Notes under the pieces: model-generated
The model's database searches: none
Told to the model about the DNA's origin: nothing
Seen by the model: only the letters and a program-made list of their open reading frames with translations
Program-made: the position numbers and the translations under genes
Source: Canna indica
Taxonomy: Eukaryota > Streptophyta > Magnoliopsida > Zingiberales > Cannaceae
Assembly: GCA_034359265.1 (NCBI GenBank)
Contig: CP136890.1
Span: forward strand, 95,505,501 to 95,569,500
DNA length: 64,000 nucleotides
Direction of reading: 5' to 3'
In this document: positions 1 through 10,262 of the stretch, piece after piece
Position numbering within the stretch: position 1 is the stretch's first letter
Layout of the letters: each line of letters starts with the position of its first letter

Positions 1-2
1 TG

Positions 3-730
3 GACGACACTCAAGAAGCGATCAAGCAACTTCAGGAGGAGATTGCAGAACTAAGGGCTGCACTTTCATTCCTAACCCGAGATGTTCACTCGGGCGGTGG
101 CAACTCCCGGCAACGCGAGATGCCACAACACCACCTTACACCAACTTGGAGCAGTACTTCAAGGTCACGAGGACGACCGACGACGATATGAAAGTGTCCG
201 TTGCAACCATGTATCCGTCTGAGGATGCAAAACTTTGGTGGCAGACCAAATATGACGAAATTCAGAAGGGTCATGCAAAGATCGACACTTGGGATGATCT
301 CAAGCAAGAACTAAAAGCTCAAATTTTCCCTGAGAATGTGAAATTCATCGCCCGACGGAAGTTACGACAACTCCGTCACAACAATTCAATTCGGGAGTAC
401 GTGAAGGAGTTCTTAACCATTATTCTGGATGTACCGGACATGGCCGAGACCGATCAACTATTCACCTTCCTTGAAGGATTAAAATCGTGGGCGCAACAAG
501 AACTCGCAAGGAGGAATGTCAAGTCTTTGTCAGAAGCGAAGATCGTCGCAGAGCGACTCGCTGACTATAATTCTGAAGAAAACACGACAAAGGCGGCACC
601 CTACATGCCAAGATTCCAGAAGCCTGACAACTACAATGGCAAAAACACCGCAGGCGATATGAGATGGAGGGATCACCCGCAAAGGGAACACCCTTCAAAG
701 GGATTAGCCTCCGAGGGGGAACCAACATAG
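3..730 (+). pseudogene. Ty3/gypsy gag fragment
   Basis: Two pieces of a capsid (retrotransposon gag) protein are seen. Positions 3-125 read in one frame and include an N-terminal coiled segment rich in Gln and Glu. From 146 a second frame carries the typical plant gag core: an EQYFK motif, a Leu-Trp-Trp motif (KLWWQTKYDE) about 30 residues in, and an IREYVKEF segment. Between the two pieces the linker normally joining them is missing, so a small internal deletion plus frameshift near 125-146 is inferred. No zinc knuckle is readable before the stop at 728-730, although TGCGCCCATTTGCTTCTTGT just downstream looks like its decayed remnant. Confidence 0.85.
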
Positions 731-797
731 ACCTGCGCCCATTTGCTTCTTGTGCAGAGGACCCCACGTGGTCTGAGAATGTCCTCAACGACAATCA

Positions 798-1330
798 TTG
801 AACACCATTATAGCAGAGTCTGTGGCGGAGAATATAGCCAACATCACCGCCAAGAAGGAGAAGGGCAAGTCTCCTGCAGTCCCTGACGCGGAGAACTATT
901 CCAGCGATGACAAAGACACTGGAAGGCCCAACATGGGAGCAATGCGTCTCCTCAATGCTCTCAAGACTCAAGTGGGGGAGCAAGGTCCAAAGAAGGGACC
1001 CTCCAAGGCGACACACGAGCTGATGTTCATTGACATCGAGCTCAATGGCAAGAATGCTCGAGCGATGGTTGACTCGGGAGCAACTCATAACTTCATCGCC
1101 AAAGGAGAAGCAAAGCGACTAGGGCTCAAGCTAGAAAAGAGCTCGAGTCATGTCTAAGGTGGTGAACTCCGAGGCACAAGAAATCAACGACGTCGCACAG
1201 GACGTCCCGTTGAAGATTGGAGGATGGAAGGGTCAAACCAATCTGATGACAATATCTCTCGACGACTACCAAGTCATTTTGGGGATGGAGTTCCTTAAGT
1301 CGGCGAAGGTGGTACCCATGTCCTTCCTCG
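798..1330 (+). pseudogene. Ty3/gypsy aspartic protease region
   Basis: The frame starting at 798 holds the retropepsin active-site motif VDSGATHNFI (about 1069-1098), which is the single catalytic Asp loop of the dimeric retroelement protease. Near 1157 the frame ends in a stop and the protease continues in another frame (from 1150), with the hydrophobic ILGMEFL segment typical of the second half of the fold at about 1276-1296. The domain is therefore split by a frameshift. Confidence 0.85.
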
Positions 1331-1539
1331 ACACTTTATGCTTGATGGGGGAGAACAATCCCAACATTGTTCCAACTGTTCGTTCGACACCGGGAAGCGG
1401 AGACAAACTCCTCTCCGCCATACAAGTGAAGAAAGGAGTTCGACGAGGCGAACTCACAATGGTGGCTGCAATGAAGCTGGAAGGATCACTCGATGGGGCG
1501 GAACGAGAACCCGCAGCAGTCTCTAGAGTACTCAACGAG

Positions 1540-2870
1540 TTCGAAGACGTGATGCCACCCGAACCGTCGAAGACCTTACCACCTAAGAGAGGGGTGGATC
1601 ATCGAATCGAGCTGGAGCCGGGGACTAAGCCCCCATACCGACCTCCTTACCGAATGACGCCACTAGAATTGGCGGAACTGCGGAAACAACTAAAGGAATT
1701 GCATGATGGAGGATTGATTTGCAGTTCCAAAGCTCCATTCGGAGTCCCTGTGCTGTTCCAAAAGAAGGACAAGAGTCTCCGCCTATGTGTGGACTATCGG
1801 GCTTTGAACAAAGTGACTGTGAGGAACAAACACCCTATCCCGCTCATTATGGACTTGTTCGACCAACTTGGCCAAGCAAGATACTTTTTCAAGCTGGACC
1901 TGAGATCAACATACTGGCAAGTGCGGATCGCCGAAGGGGACGAAGGAAAGACTACTTGCGTAATGCGCTATGGAGCCTACGAATTCTTGGTGATGTCGTT
2001 CGGCCTCACGAATGCTCCAGCCACGTTTAGCACCACGATGAATCAGCTATTCTATGAACACTTAGACAATTCGTTGTGGTGTACTTAAACGCTATTGTGG
2101 TCTACAGTCGGACATTGGAGGAGCACATTCAACATTTGAAGATCATCTTCAAGATCCTCCGGGAGAACACTTTGTTCGTGAAACGGGAGAAGTGCTACTT
2201 TGCCCAAGAAGAGATCGACTTTCTGGGACATCGTATTGGGGGCGGAAAAATCCGAATGGACAATGTGAAAGTCGCGCCGTGGTAGAATGACAACCACCCA
2301 CAAAGGTCACAGAACTCAGTTCATTACTTGGTTTTGTGAACTACTACTAAAGATTCTATCGCCGGATACTCAAGGCGAGCAGCTCCACTAATAGACTTGC
2401 TCAAGAAGGAAAAGGCATGGCATTGGTCCCAACCTTGCATAGAAGCATTTGAAGACCCAAAGCGGGCAGTGATCGAGGAGCTAGTTCTCAAGCTTTCCGA
2501 CTATGGGAAGCCCTTTGAAGTTCACACTGACGCCTCAGACTACGCCATTGGAGGTGTCCTGATGTAGGAAGGGCACCCCGTCGCCTTCGAGAGTCGCAAG
2601 CTGAACGACACAGAGCGACGATACCCTGCACATGAGAAAGAAATGATGACAATAGTGTTCCGTCTCCGTGTTTGGAGGCAGTACTTGCTCACATCCCGCT
2701 TTGTTGTGAAGACGGACAACATAGCGTTGAGTTACTTTCAGACTCAAAAGAAGCTCTCGCTGAAGCAAGCCCGATGGCAGGACTTCTTAGCTGAGTTCGA
2801 CATGACGTTGGAGCACAAGCCGGGACGTTCCAACGTGGTGGCAGACGCCCTGAGCCGCAAGATAGAACGG
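1540..2870 (+). pseudogene. Ty3/gypsy reverse transcriptase and RNase H
   Basis: Reverse transcriptase motifs are clear: the [17 protein letters not shown] block (about 1764-1814), [14 protein letters not shown] with the first catalytic Asp (about 1888-1929) and [15 protein letters not shown] (about 1984-2028). A frameshift near 2075 follows. The next frame reads [10 protein letters not shown] where the family has an invariant Asp-Asp pair, so both of those catalytic residues are gone. RNase H begins near 2500 with FEVHTDASDYAIGG, broken by a TAG at 2565-2567, and ends with the NVVADALSRK tail near 2862. Further stops lie at 2086-2088 and 2283-2285. The enzyme cannot be functional. Confidence 0.92.
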
Positions 2871-2879
2871 GTTGCAACT

Positions 2880-4357
2880 GTTCAAGGAGAAGCTGAGAGC
2901 AGCGTTAGTCAAGTGCAGTCTAACTTCCGTGGGAAGATAAGCGTGGGCTTGCTCAAAGACACCCAGGCGGAGGCGTTGTTCAAGCTAATCAAAGACGAAA
3001 AGATGAGGAAGTTTTGGGTCCGAGACGGACTCATCTTCACCAAAGGAAATCGGCTGTACGTACCTAGGGCAGATGGCCTGCGCAGAGAATTGCTAAAGGA
3101 GTGTCACGATACTCTCTGGGCAGGGCACCCTGGCGTACATCAAAGATGGCGGACGGCGTCGAGGAGTATGTGAAGACATGTTTGATCTGCCAGTAGGACA
3201 AGATCGAGAGGCAAAAGCCTGCGGGTCTCTTTGAACCCCTGTCGGTTCCCGAGCGACCATGATAAAGTATCTCCCTTGACTTCATAGCGAGTCTACCCAA
3301 AGTGGGGGAGTTCGGTTCCATCCTGGTGGTCGTGGATCGCTTCTCCAAATACGCCACATTCATGGCAGCTCCCTTGCACTGCACCGCAAGCGAAGCCGCA
3401 AAACTCGTGATGCAGAACGTCGTGAAACTTTAGGGCGTGCTAAGGAATGTCATCAGTGATCGAGACCCACGATTCCTTGATAGATTGTGGACAGAAGTGT
3501 TCAAATTATTGGGGTCTCAACTATACTTCTCCACGAGCTTACACCCTCAAACGGATGGGCAGACGGAGTGCATGAACGCATGAACGCACTCCTTGAACAA
3601 TACCTCTGACACTTCGTAGCGGCGAACCAAAGGGACTGGACGAAGCTGCTAGACGTAGCCCATTTCTCCTACAATTTGCAAAGGAGCTCCGCAACCAACA
3701 AGAGTCCCTTCGAGATTTTGCTGGGACGACAATCAAACACACCCCACTCACTGATTCTTGGTTACACTGGAAGCGGTCCGGCTGCTTATCAAATGGCCAA
3801 GGAGTGACAACAAAATCAAGAGATCACCCAAGCCTACCTCGAATCGGCAGCACGCAAAATGAAGAAGTGGGCCGACGAAGGAATGAGACATCGAGAATTC
3901 AAGATCGGGGACCAAGTACTGATAAGACTCTACCCGACATCCCTTGTAGTTTTTCGGTGCAAGATACACAAAGGCCTCGTACGCAAATACGATGGGCCCT
4001 ATCCCATCATCAAAAGGTTAGGGTCGTTGGCCTATCGACTCTAACTGCCAGCATGGTGCAAGATACGTCTTCCATGTGAGCAACCTGAAGCCCTACCACG
4101 CCGATCTGCACGATGACGAATGCAACATTGCAACACGTCTACCCGCCACAACCAAGGCGGTGCAATGTGAAGAAGATGAGATCTTGGCGGACCGTAAAGT
4201 GAAACTTCCTAACGGCAACAAAGAGCGGGAGTACCTTGTCAAGTGGAAGGGACTCCCTACCTCCGAAGCTAGCTGGGAGAAGGAGAGCACCTTGCGACAT
4301 GAAGAATGCGTCATCACCGCATTCAAGAAGGGGTCGACGAGGGTGTCGACTTCTTAA
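2880..4357 (+). pseudogene. Ty3/gypsy integrase with chromodomain
   Basis: The zinc-binding N-terminal part (ECHDTLWAGHPGVHQRW, about 3100-3150, then TCLICQ near 3177) is followed by a DDE core: SLDFIASLPK, VISDRDPRF and HPQTDGQTE at about 3272-3568 carry the catalytic Asp, Asp and Glu. Stops interrupt it, including TAG at 3194-3196 and one near 3434. The C-terminal part at 3859-4044 has the FKIGDQVLI block. The last frame, 4076-4357, ends in a chromodomain (REYLVKWKGLP, then SWEKES), which in chromoviruses is thought to direct insertion to particular chromatin. The chromodomain itself is intact in reading frame. Confidence 0.92.
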
Positions 4358-4368
4358 GTGGGGGAGAA

Positions 4369-4757
4369 TGTTAGGGACCCTCGGGTTTGTCAAGTCATGT
4401 ATGTGTCATGGCCGGTGGGGGTGTGCGGCCATAGGAAATTTTGTCATGCTCCTCATGCTTTTGGGAATCCCGTGGGTGGCACAAGGGGGTTAGGCTGCAC
4501 ACTTATATTGCCCCCGAGCAAATATCTCTCTAGTTCATTTGCTCAAGCACCCTTCCAAGCATTTGTAAGCATGTTTCATACAAACGGTCATTTGGCCCAA
4601 ACGTTTTTGCGTCCAAGCACACCGAGGCTCGAACGCGGGCGACCCGGGAGCCCGCGACTTTGATATTGGCAAAGCGGTCTTTTCCCAAGGCTTATCCCTT
4701 GCGGGGGCAAGGGAGCCGCACGGACATTTTTCGCCGAAACAAGTTAGTATGTGACAA
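4369..4757 (+). repeat. 3' LTR of the chromovirus (right edge approximate)
   Basis: A purine-rich tract (AAGTGGGGGAGAA, 4356-4368) sits just after the integrase stop, and TGTTAGGGACCC starts at 4369, as expected for a polypurine tract followed by an LTR. A TATA-like ACTTATATTG lies near 4500. The right edge is placed at GTGACA (4752-4757), before the sequence becomes AT-rich. That edge is a guess. Confidence 0.6.
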
Positions 4758-5126
4758 CGCGCTTTATTGAAATAAAATGCAAAATAAAAATATAGGTATA
4801 TATTTTATGTATACACCAAAAATACCAAATAGATTCCAACTATCGTAAACAATAACAACTAAATATTCAAAATGATGAAGAAACCATGTTCATAACATAA
4901 GATAAACCAAGCAAAGCATCATAAATCAACCATAACGATAAGTTTAAAAGTTAGCAAAGCAAAGTTTTAAAGTCTAAAATTCAGATTTCAATCTTCAAAA
5001 AAGCATGGAAGAAAAAATCTGCATGATTTCATCGTAGCGCGCTTTTTGTTGCGCTGCGCTACACTAAAATCTGCTGCGCTATGCGTTATAGCGCGCGCTA
5101 CGTATGCTTTTGACAACTATGATGTA
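4758..5126. other. AT-rich spacer with a GCGC-rich palindromic patch
   Basis: No gene is seen. Most is AT-rich, but about 5035-5103 is crowded with alternating GCGC words (TAGCGCGC, GCGCTGCGCTAC, TATAGCGCGCGCTACG) that pair with each other. This looks like the end of a DNA transposon, which cannot be named. Confidence 0.4.
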
Positions 5127-6582
5127 ACCTATCCCTCAGCAGCAGTTGCAGGCTTCTCTTGCCATGTCTACAGAGGGGGAAATTAACTTAATAGGGAATC
5201 CATTAATTAGACTGATAGTTGATATGGGAGACAGTTTGGTTGATAGGAAGTTGTTAGGAAGGAGAAAATTTTACCCCTTGTTTGGTCAATATTCAATAAG
5301 ACAATAACAAAAAGGCAAAATGGGAAAAATCGTACTCCCACAAGACATGGGAAGTAGCTCACGTAGCCCTCCAAGGGAAGTTTTACTTCCTATGTTTTAA
5401 AAAACTCAAAGTACCAAAAAAGATCCTTTTCTAGAAAAGTATTTTTATATTATATTAATTAATTTGTATCGTATAATTAATATACATTTAAAATATATAG
5501 CTAACAACTATATTATATTATTTAAATAATATTAAAATATCATACTATAATATTACTGATTACAATTTATATTAGAATATTATCATAATACAACTCCACT
5601 TTCGTATGGTATTAATATGAGTTATTATAAGTAATATAATAGTTGTAAGTGAAGAGCATATTTGTCATTTCAAATCTACTTGGGAAGCAGTTGAATAAAA
5701 CAAGATGGCACGAAGTTAATTCATTAGAACTTCTATTCACTTACTGAATGCCAACTAAACGTGTTTTTGACATTCTCATAAAGGAATCAAATTCATAGGA
5801 AGTGACTTTTTTTAAAGAACTTACTTTCTGTATGAACCAAAAGACACCATGGTGTTTGAGCTCAGTCCCTTATTTTCTTACATTAGTTTCTTTAGCTCTG
5901 AGTAGTCAAGGTTCCTATACATTGTATGACAATCATGGATACTAATAAATATTGTTAACTGAATTCTTCTAATATAATTCTTTACTGTACCCTTTCACTG
6001 AGTGAGTAAGCCTAATGATTTTGGGTGACACGTACAGGTGAAGAGCCAATGCTTATTTTAGAAGAGCCTTGCGCCATCAATGCTTTTGACATTGATCCTC
6101 AAAATCCATCTGTGAGTTTGATAAAATAGATATCTTTAATCATATTTCAATTTTCTAGTGCCATTTGTTTTATTTTGTTATGAGGAGGAATTTAAACTGC
6201 CCATTTCACGACTTGCTTGCACAGGATGTTGTTTGCGCTTTGGAGTGGGAATCTATAGGTATCTTGATGCGCCCAAGGGAAAACATTCTTGCCTAAAGTA
6301 TTATTATTCTGATAAAGAATAATAATACTTTAGGCAAGAATGTTTGTGGCTTTAGGTATCTTGATGCGCACAGGATGGCTTATTGTTTGTGGCTTTTGGG
6401 ATCATATATTATTCTGATAAAGAACAATGCTAGTTTGCATATACAATCTTCCGATGAGTAGCAGGTCATGCAGCTACAATGGTCTGCTGGCTTTTGCAGA
6501 ACAATCAAGTTGTATAATACTTCTTTATTTAGATCACATGGTTGATTTGACAGACAGTGAATCAGATGATGCATTTGGATAG
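5127..6582 (+). pseudogene. Exon-like fragments of an unidentified plant gene
   Basis: Several short open stretches look like conserved exons. About 5129-5218 reads QQLQASLAMSTEGEINLIG and onward to a possible GT donor at 5219. 6038-6111 lies between a CAG acceptor and a GTGAGT donor and reads EEPMLILEEPCAINAFDIDP. 6225-6259 lies between a CAG and a GTATCT and reads DVVCALEWESIG. A possible last exon, 6533-6582, follows TTTATTTAG and reads HMVDLTDSESDDAFG then stop. Between the last two pieces the DNA is duplicated and carries a hairpin. The protein family is not recognised. It may be a decayed 3' gene end or a captured fragment. A live gene whose other exons were missed is less likely. Confidence 0.4.
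6282..6344. repeat. Long perfect inverted repeat (hairpin)
   Basis: The arm starting AACATTCTTGCCTAAAG is followed, after a loop of about five bases (GATAA), by its reverse complement CTTTAGGCAAGAATGTT; the stem is about 28-29 bp. TATCTTGATGCGC occurs on both sides of it (6261-6273 and again near 6357-6369), so it formed inside a local duplication. Confidence 0.85.
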
Positions 6583-7261
6583 TGATCTTTTTGCTAATAT
6601 CACCAACTATCTAGGATTTTCTTCTCTGCTGCCGGTTTGAGTACTTATTGTGAAGCTGTAAATTTTCCGGTAGTGACACTTGATTTTTACCGAGTTTCAC
6701 CCGTTGTGTGAGCATGCATTGTGCTTTTGCTCCTCGCTCGAGGTCAAGTTTCTTTTAGAGATTTTCATATAATTGATTTTTCATATTATATTCACACAAC
6801 AATAAGATAAAATATATACACACATACGTGCCACGGAATTGTTAAGTAGTTGTTAGGTGAGTCCAATTGATATTAATACAAATAATTTTACATCAGTATA
6901 TAATTACTTCTAATTTTCATGAACAGAGTACATAATTCAATTAAAACTTTTTCTACTTGATGTTATTAAAATGTATCCATTGATTATTAATTTTTGTTGA
7001 TATTTCATGAGAAGCTTGAATTGGATTCTATGATAGAGGATCAAATCTAAAAGAAAATGATCTATGATGAAAAGAATGAGTGATAAAATAAAACAAAAGA
7101 TAAGATTATCCATAGCATATACAATAAGATATTTTAGGTATTTAATAATTTTATCAACTTAAGATTAATAATAATGATTTGTTATAATTACATAGAATTT
7201 ATTCGAATAAAAAATTATTATGTTCGGGTATTAAAAATAAAAATAAAAAATAAATAAATAG
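6583..7261. other. AT-rich spacer, no gene seen
   Basis: The first 170 bases could be the 3' untranslated region of the fragmentary gene on the left. The rest is AT-rich and shows no coding potential or clear repeat ends. Confidence 0.4.
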
Positions 7262-9969
7262 ATGATTTTAGAAGTGGCAGGGGGAGTGTGGGTTGCAGGT
7301 GATGGTGAGATGAGGGAGAGGTGTTATTGAGGGGTTTTAAGAGAGGGAAGGTGTGAGGAGAGGTAGAGAAGAAGAGGAGGAAAAGAGGGTGCCTGCGCGT
7401 GGAGGGAGGAGACCGGGGAGGAGTCGACACGTGTCGTCGGTGGAGTTCGTCGTCGTCGGAATCGCGAAATCGAGGTAGGAGATCTCATCCACTCCGTCGT
7501 TTACTTCCGTTGTTATCTCTGCCGATTTGACGACGAAGACAAGGGGGAGGTTGCTGCATCATACCTCGGGCTGATTGCGTGCGGAAGTCGCACGCAGCGG
7601 TCGCGTGTAACGGTTGCAGGCTGTCATGCCGTGGTCGGAGGGCTGCCACGCGCAGGTCGCGCAACCATGGCGGCGCCGAGCAGTCGAGTGCTGCTGGTGT
7701 GGACCATTCGGGAAGCCGCTCGGTCGATCGTGGGACTGAGCGGGGCCGGAGGGTCGAGGAGGCCGTGGAGTCACCAGTCGGCGACAGGCCAAGGGAGGAG
7801 GGGTCTGCGGGTGATCGGAGGAGAGAGAGAGAGAGAGGTGGGTGTCCCGCCGGTGTCGGGAGCCGCGAGAGAGGCAGGGAGGGCCGGCCGGCGTGGGTTC
7901 GGGCGAAGCAGGGGCGGTGGGTTCGGGTGAGGGGCGAGGGAGACGAGTGGGGGAGGGTTTTTTTTAATTTAATAAATATGTGTTTAGAGAAGAGAGTTGT
8001 ATCGCATGAAATGAGATTGATTTGTGGATTATTGAGATATTTTTATAGTTGATCGTAGAGTTATCGGATCGAGTTGAGGTGAATACCAAAGTTGTAGATT
8101 TTCGGGTGCTGAATGCGATGGTGGTGTCGGATTTCAGATTGGAGATCTTTTGGTATGATTTTTATATTTTTTAGTATTATATTATAATTAGAAAATTATA
8201 TTATTTGATGGGCCCCGAGTCGGTTGAAGTCGAGGTGAATAGAAATCATGCGATGGTTGTGTCGGTTTTCCAAGAAAACATTGTTAGGATGTTCTTTCAG
8301 TTGATTAGTTGTTGAGGTTGTCGATGTGTTTAAATAATATTAAATTATTAGTTTGAGAATTTAGTTGATTAATTAGTGTGATATAATTGTAGTTTGGAGA
8401 GTGTGTTGAGGGTGGGTTGAGCTTGCAAGTCTGTTGTCACTTGTCTGTTGTTGATTTATCGTTGAAGATAAATTATAAAAATACCTTTACTTCCGTTGTT
8501 TGATTTGCTTCTAAAAATTTATTAAACTCCCGTTGGACATTATTGTTGGACATGTCATATAGAGAAATTGTATGTGTTGCATTTTATTGTTGCTTATTGG
8601 CGTTTATTCTTGATCATGGTATGTTATGTTAATTCTTTGGTGCATTAGATTAGTCATCATGTGCATAATATCATGTTGTTATATATGATATTGTTTACTT
8701 GTTGAGCATGTTATTATCCTGTTGATCATGTCATAATCACTTGGAGTTATTATTATATTGTTGATCATGATGATGGTATGTTATTATCATGTTGTGCATG
8801 TTGTTATCACTTGGAGTTGTTGCTATATTGTTGATCATAGTGATATACTTTGTTGCACTCTTGGAGTCAAGTTGCATGCTTGTTGTCGATCCGGAGGCTA
8901 CGGCCTTGGAGAGGACTTCAGTCCAGGACCATTTTATTGTTGTAGCCCCTAGGGATGGGAGAGGGTATGGATATTGACTAGTCACTTTGGGCACCTTCGG
9001 GTGTGGGAATATTTGACGCGACATCTGACGGGCTACCTGCTTGGTGGGGGTAGTCGTATCACCGTTGGAGCGGACGGTTGATGCCACTCTGCAGGTGGTA
9101 GAGTGCTGGATTTTTACCCACTGGTCCGCACGCTCGATGATTCAGTTGATGTTATTTAGGAGTAGGTGAGGAGTATTTGTTGTGTTTATTGCCTTTAACT
9201 GCATCTTAGGTCATGTTGTTGTGCATTGTTGAGTTGACACTTGATGCTTGTTGATCATATTATGATTCTCCTACTCAGCACCCGCTGATCTCCGTTGTTT
9301 TTGGTTCAGACTTGCAGAGGTGAGCGTTCGATTTATAAATTGAGGTGTAGATAGTTTTTAGACAACTATTAGACAGTCGTGAATGTGGAGCTCTAATGCC
9401 GACTATTTTTTGTTATTTTGAAGTTGTAATATGTAAAACTATTTGATATTTTGTCAAATCTTGTATTTGAAGTTTTTAGAGTGCGAGATTTTTACCCACT
9501 GGTCCGCACGCTCGATGATTCAGTTGATGTTATTTAGGAGTAGGTGAGGAGTATTTGTTGTGTTTATTGCCTTTGACTGCATTTTCAGCCATGTTGTTGT
9601 GCATTGTTGAGTTGACACTTGATGCTTGTTGATCATATTGTGATTCTCCTACTCAGCACCCGCTGATTTTCGTTGTTTTTGCTTCAGACTTGCAAGGGTG
9701 AGCGATCGATTTATAGATCGAGGTGTAGATAGTTTTTAGACAGCTATTAGACAGTCGTGAATGTGGAGCTCTAATGACGACTGTTTTTTGTTATTTTGAA
9801 GTTGTAATATGTAGAACTATTTGATATTTTGTCAAATCTTATATTTGATCGGGGTTGTTTTATTTTATGTTGATTCGTGGCTTTTTTCCTTCCGTTATGC
9901 GGTGTTCGAGTCGCTGTCGCGTCTCGGGTCGGAATCGCCGGGGGCGGGCCCAGGGGCTGGGGCGTGACA
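7262..9969. mobile_element. LTR-like repeat, probable solo or truncated LTR
   Basis: The block is non-coding and very uneven: a GC-rich part (7380-7970), then GT-rich sequence with repeated GTTGATCATG words (8640-8850), then a part duplicated in tandem. It stops sharply at GGGGCGTGACA (9959-9969), where AT-rich DNA resumes. On the minus strand that edge reads TGTCACGCCCC, a common start of plant Ty3/gypsy LTRs. No coding domains are present. The left edge is set only by a change in composition, and no target duplication was found, so both the identity and the orientation are inferences. Confidence 0.45.
9101..9848. repeat. Tandem duplication, two copies of about 370 bp
   Basis: Copy 1 starts GAGTGCTGGATTTTTACCCA at 9101 and copy 2 starts GAGTGCGAGATTTTTACCCA at 9479, an offset of 378. 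They stay alignable to GTATTTGA (about 9468) and ATATTTGA (about 9848), with scattered substitutions, so the duplication is not very recent. Confidence 0.9.
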
Positions 9970-10262
9970 AAAATATTGTAAACTTTTTATATTTTTGTAT
10001 GAACAAATATCTAATATCAAAATGTTCATATCTTAAAAATGCAAAAATCCCTTCTTTTAATAAAATTGAACCGTGTCTCTCATAATGTACCAAAAAATGT
10101 TATTTATAATAAATTTACAGCTTTTATTGTAAGTGGGCTCGGCCCTTTGAAGTTTCAATCCCATCCACTAGCTTCGGCCTCTTCGCTCTCCTCTCCCCCC
10201 TATCCATAAACCATTTGACATAGAGAAAGAGAGAGCGCGGTGCAGAAGATCGCGCAGATAAC
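9970..10262 (+). promoter_or_regulatory. Upstream region of the plastid bL35 gene
   Basis: AT-rich DNA passes at about 10130 into a C/T-rich leader. TGGGCTCGGCCC at about 10134 contains a TGGGCY site II-type word, which is frequent in plant ribosomal protein promoters. The leader has a GAGA run just before the ATG at 10263. The transcription start is not determined. Confidence 0.5.

Larger units (their letters stand above)
1..4757 (+). mobile_element. Decayed Ty3/gypsy chromovirus, 5' end outside the window
   Basis: The stretch reads in order gag, aspartic protease, reverse transcriptase, RNase H, integrase and a C-terminal chromodomain, then a purine-rich tract and a long terminal repeat. 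That domain order with a chromodomain is the chromovirus branch of plant Ty3/gypsy elements. The 5' LTR and primer-binding site lie left of the window. The coding region is broken into at least six reading frames with several in-frame stops (for example at 2086, 2283, 2565 and 3194), so the copy is dead. The right edge of the LTR is not certain because the matching 5' LTR and target duplication cannot be seen. Confidence 0.93.

Noticed and set aside
7579..8052. Open frame of 157 codons, rich in Arg and Gly
   Set aside because: It is a by-product of GC-rich, GA-repetitive sequence inside the LTR-like block, with no recognisable domain.
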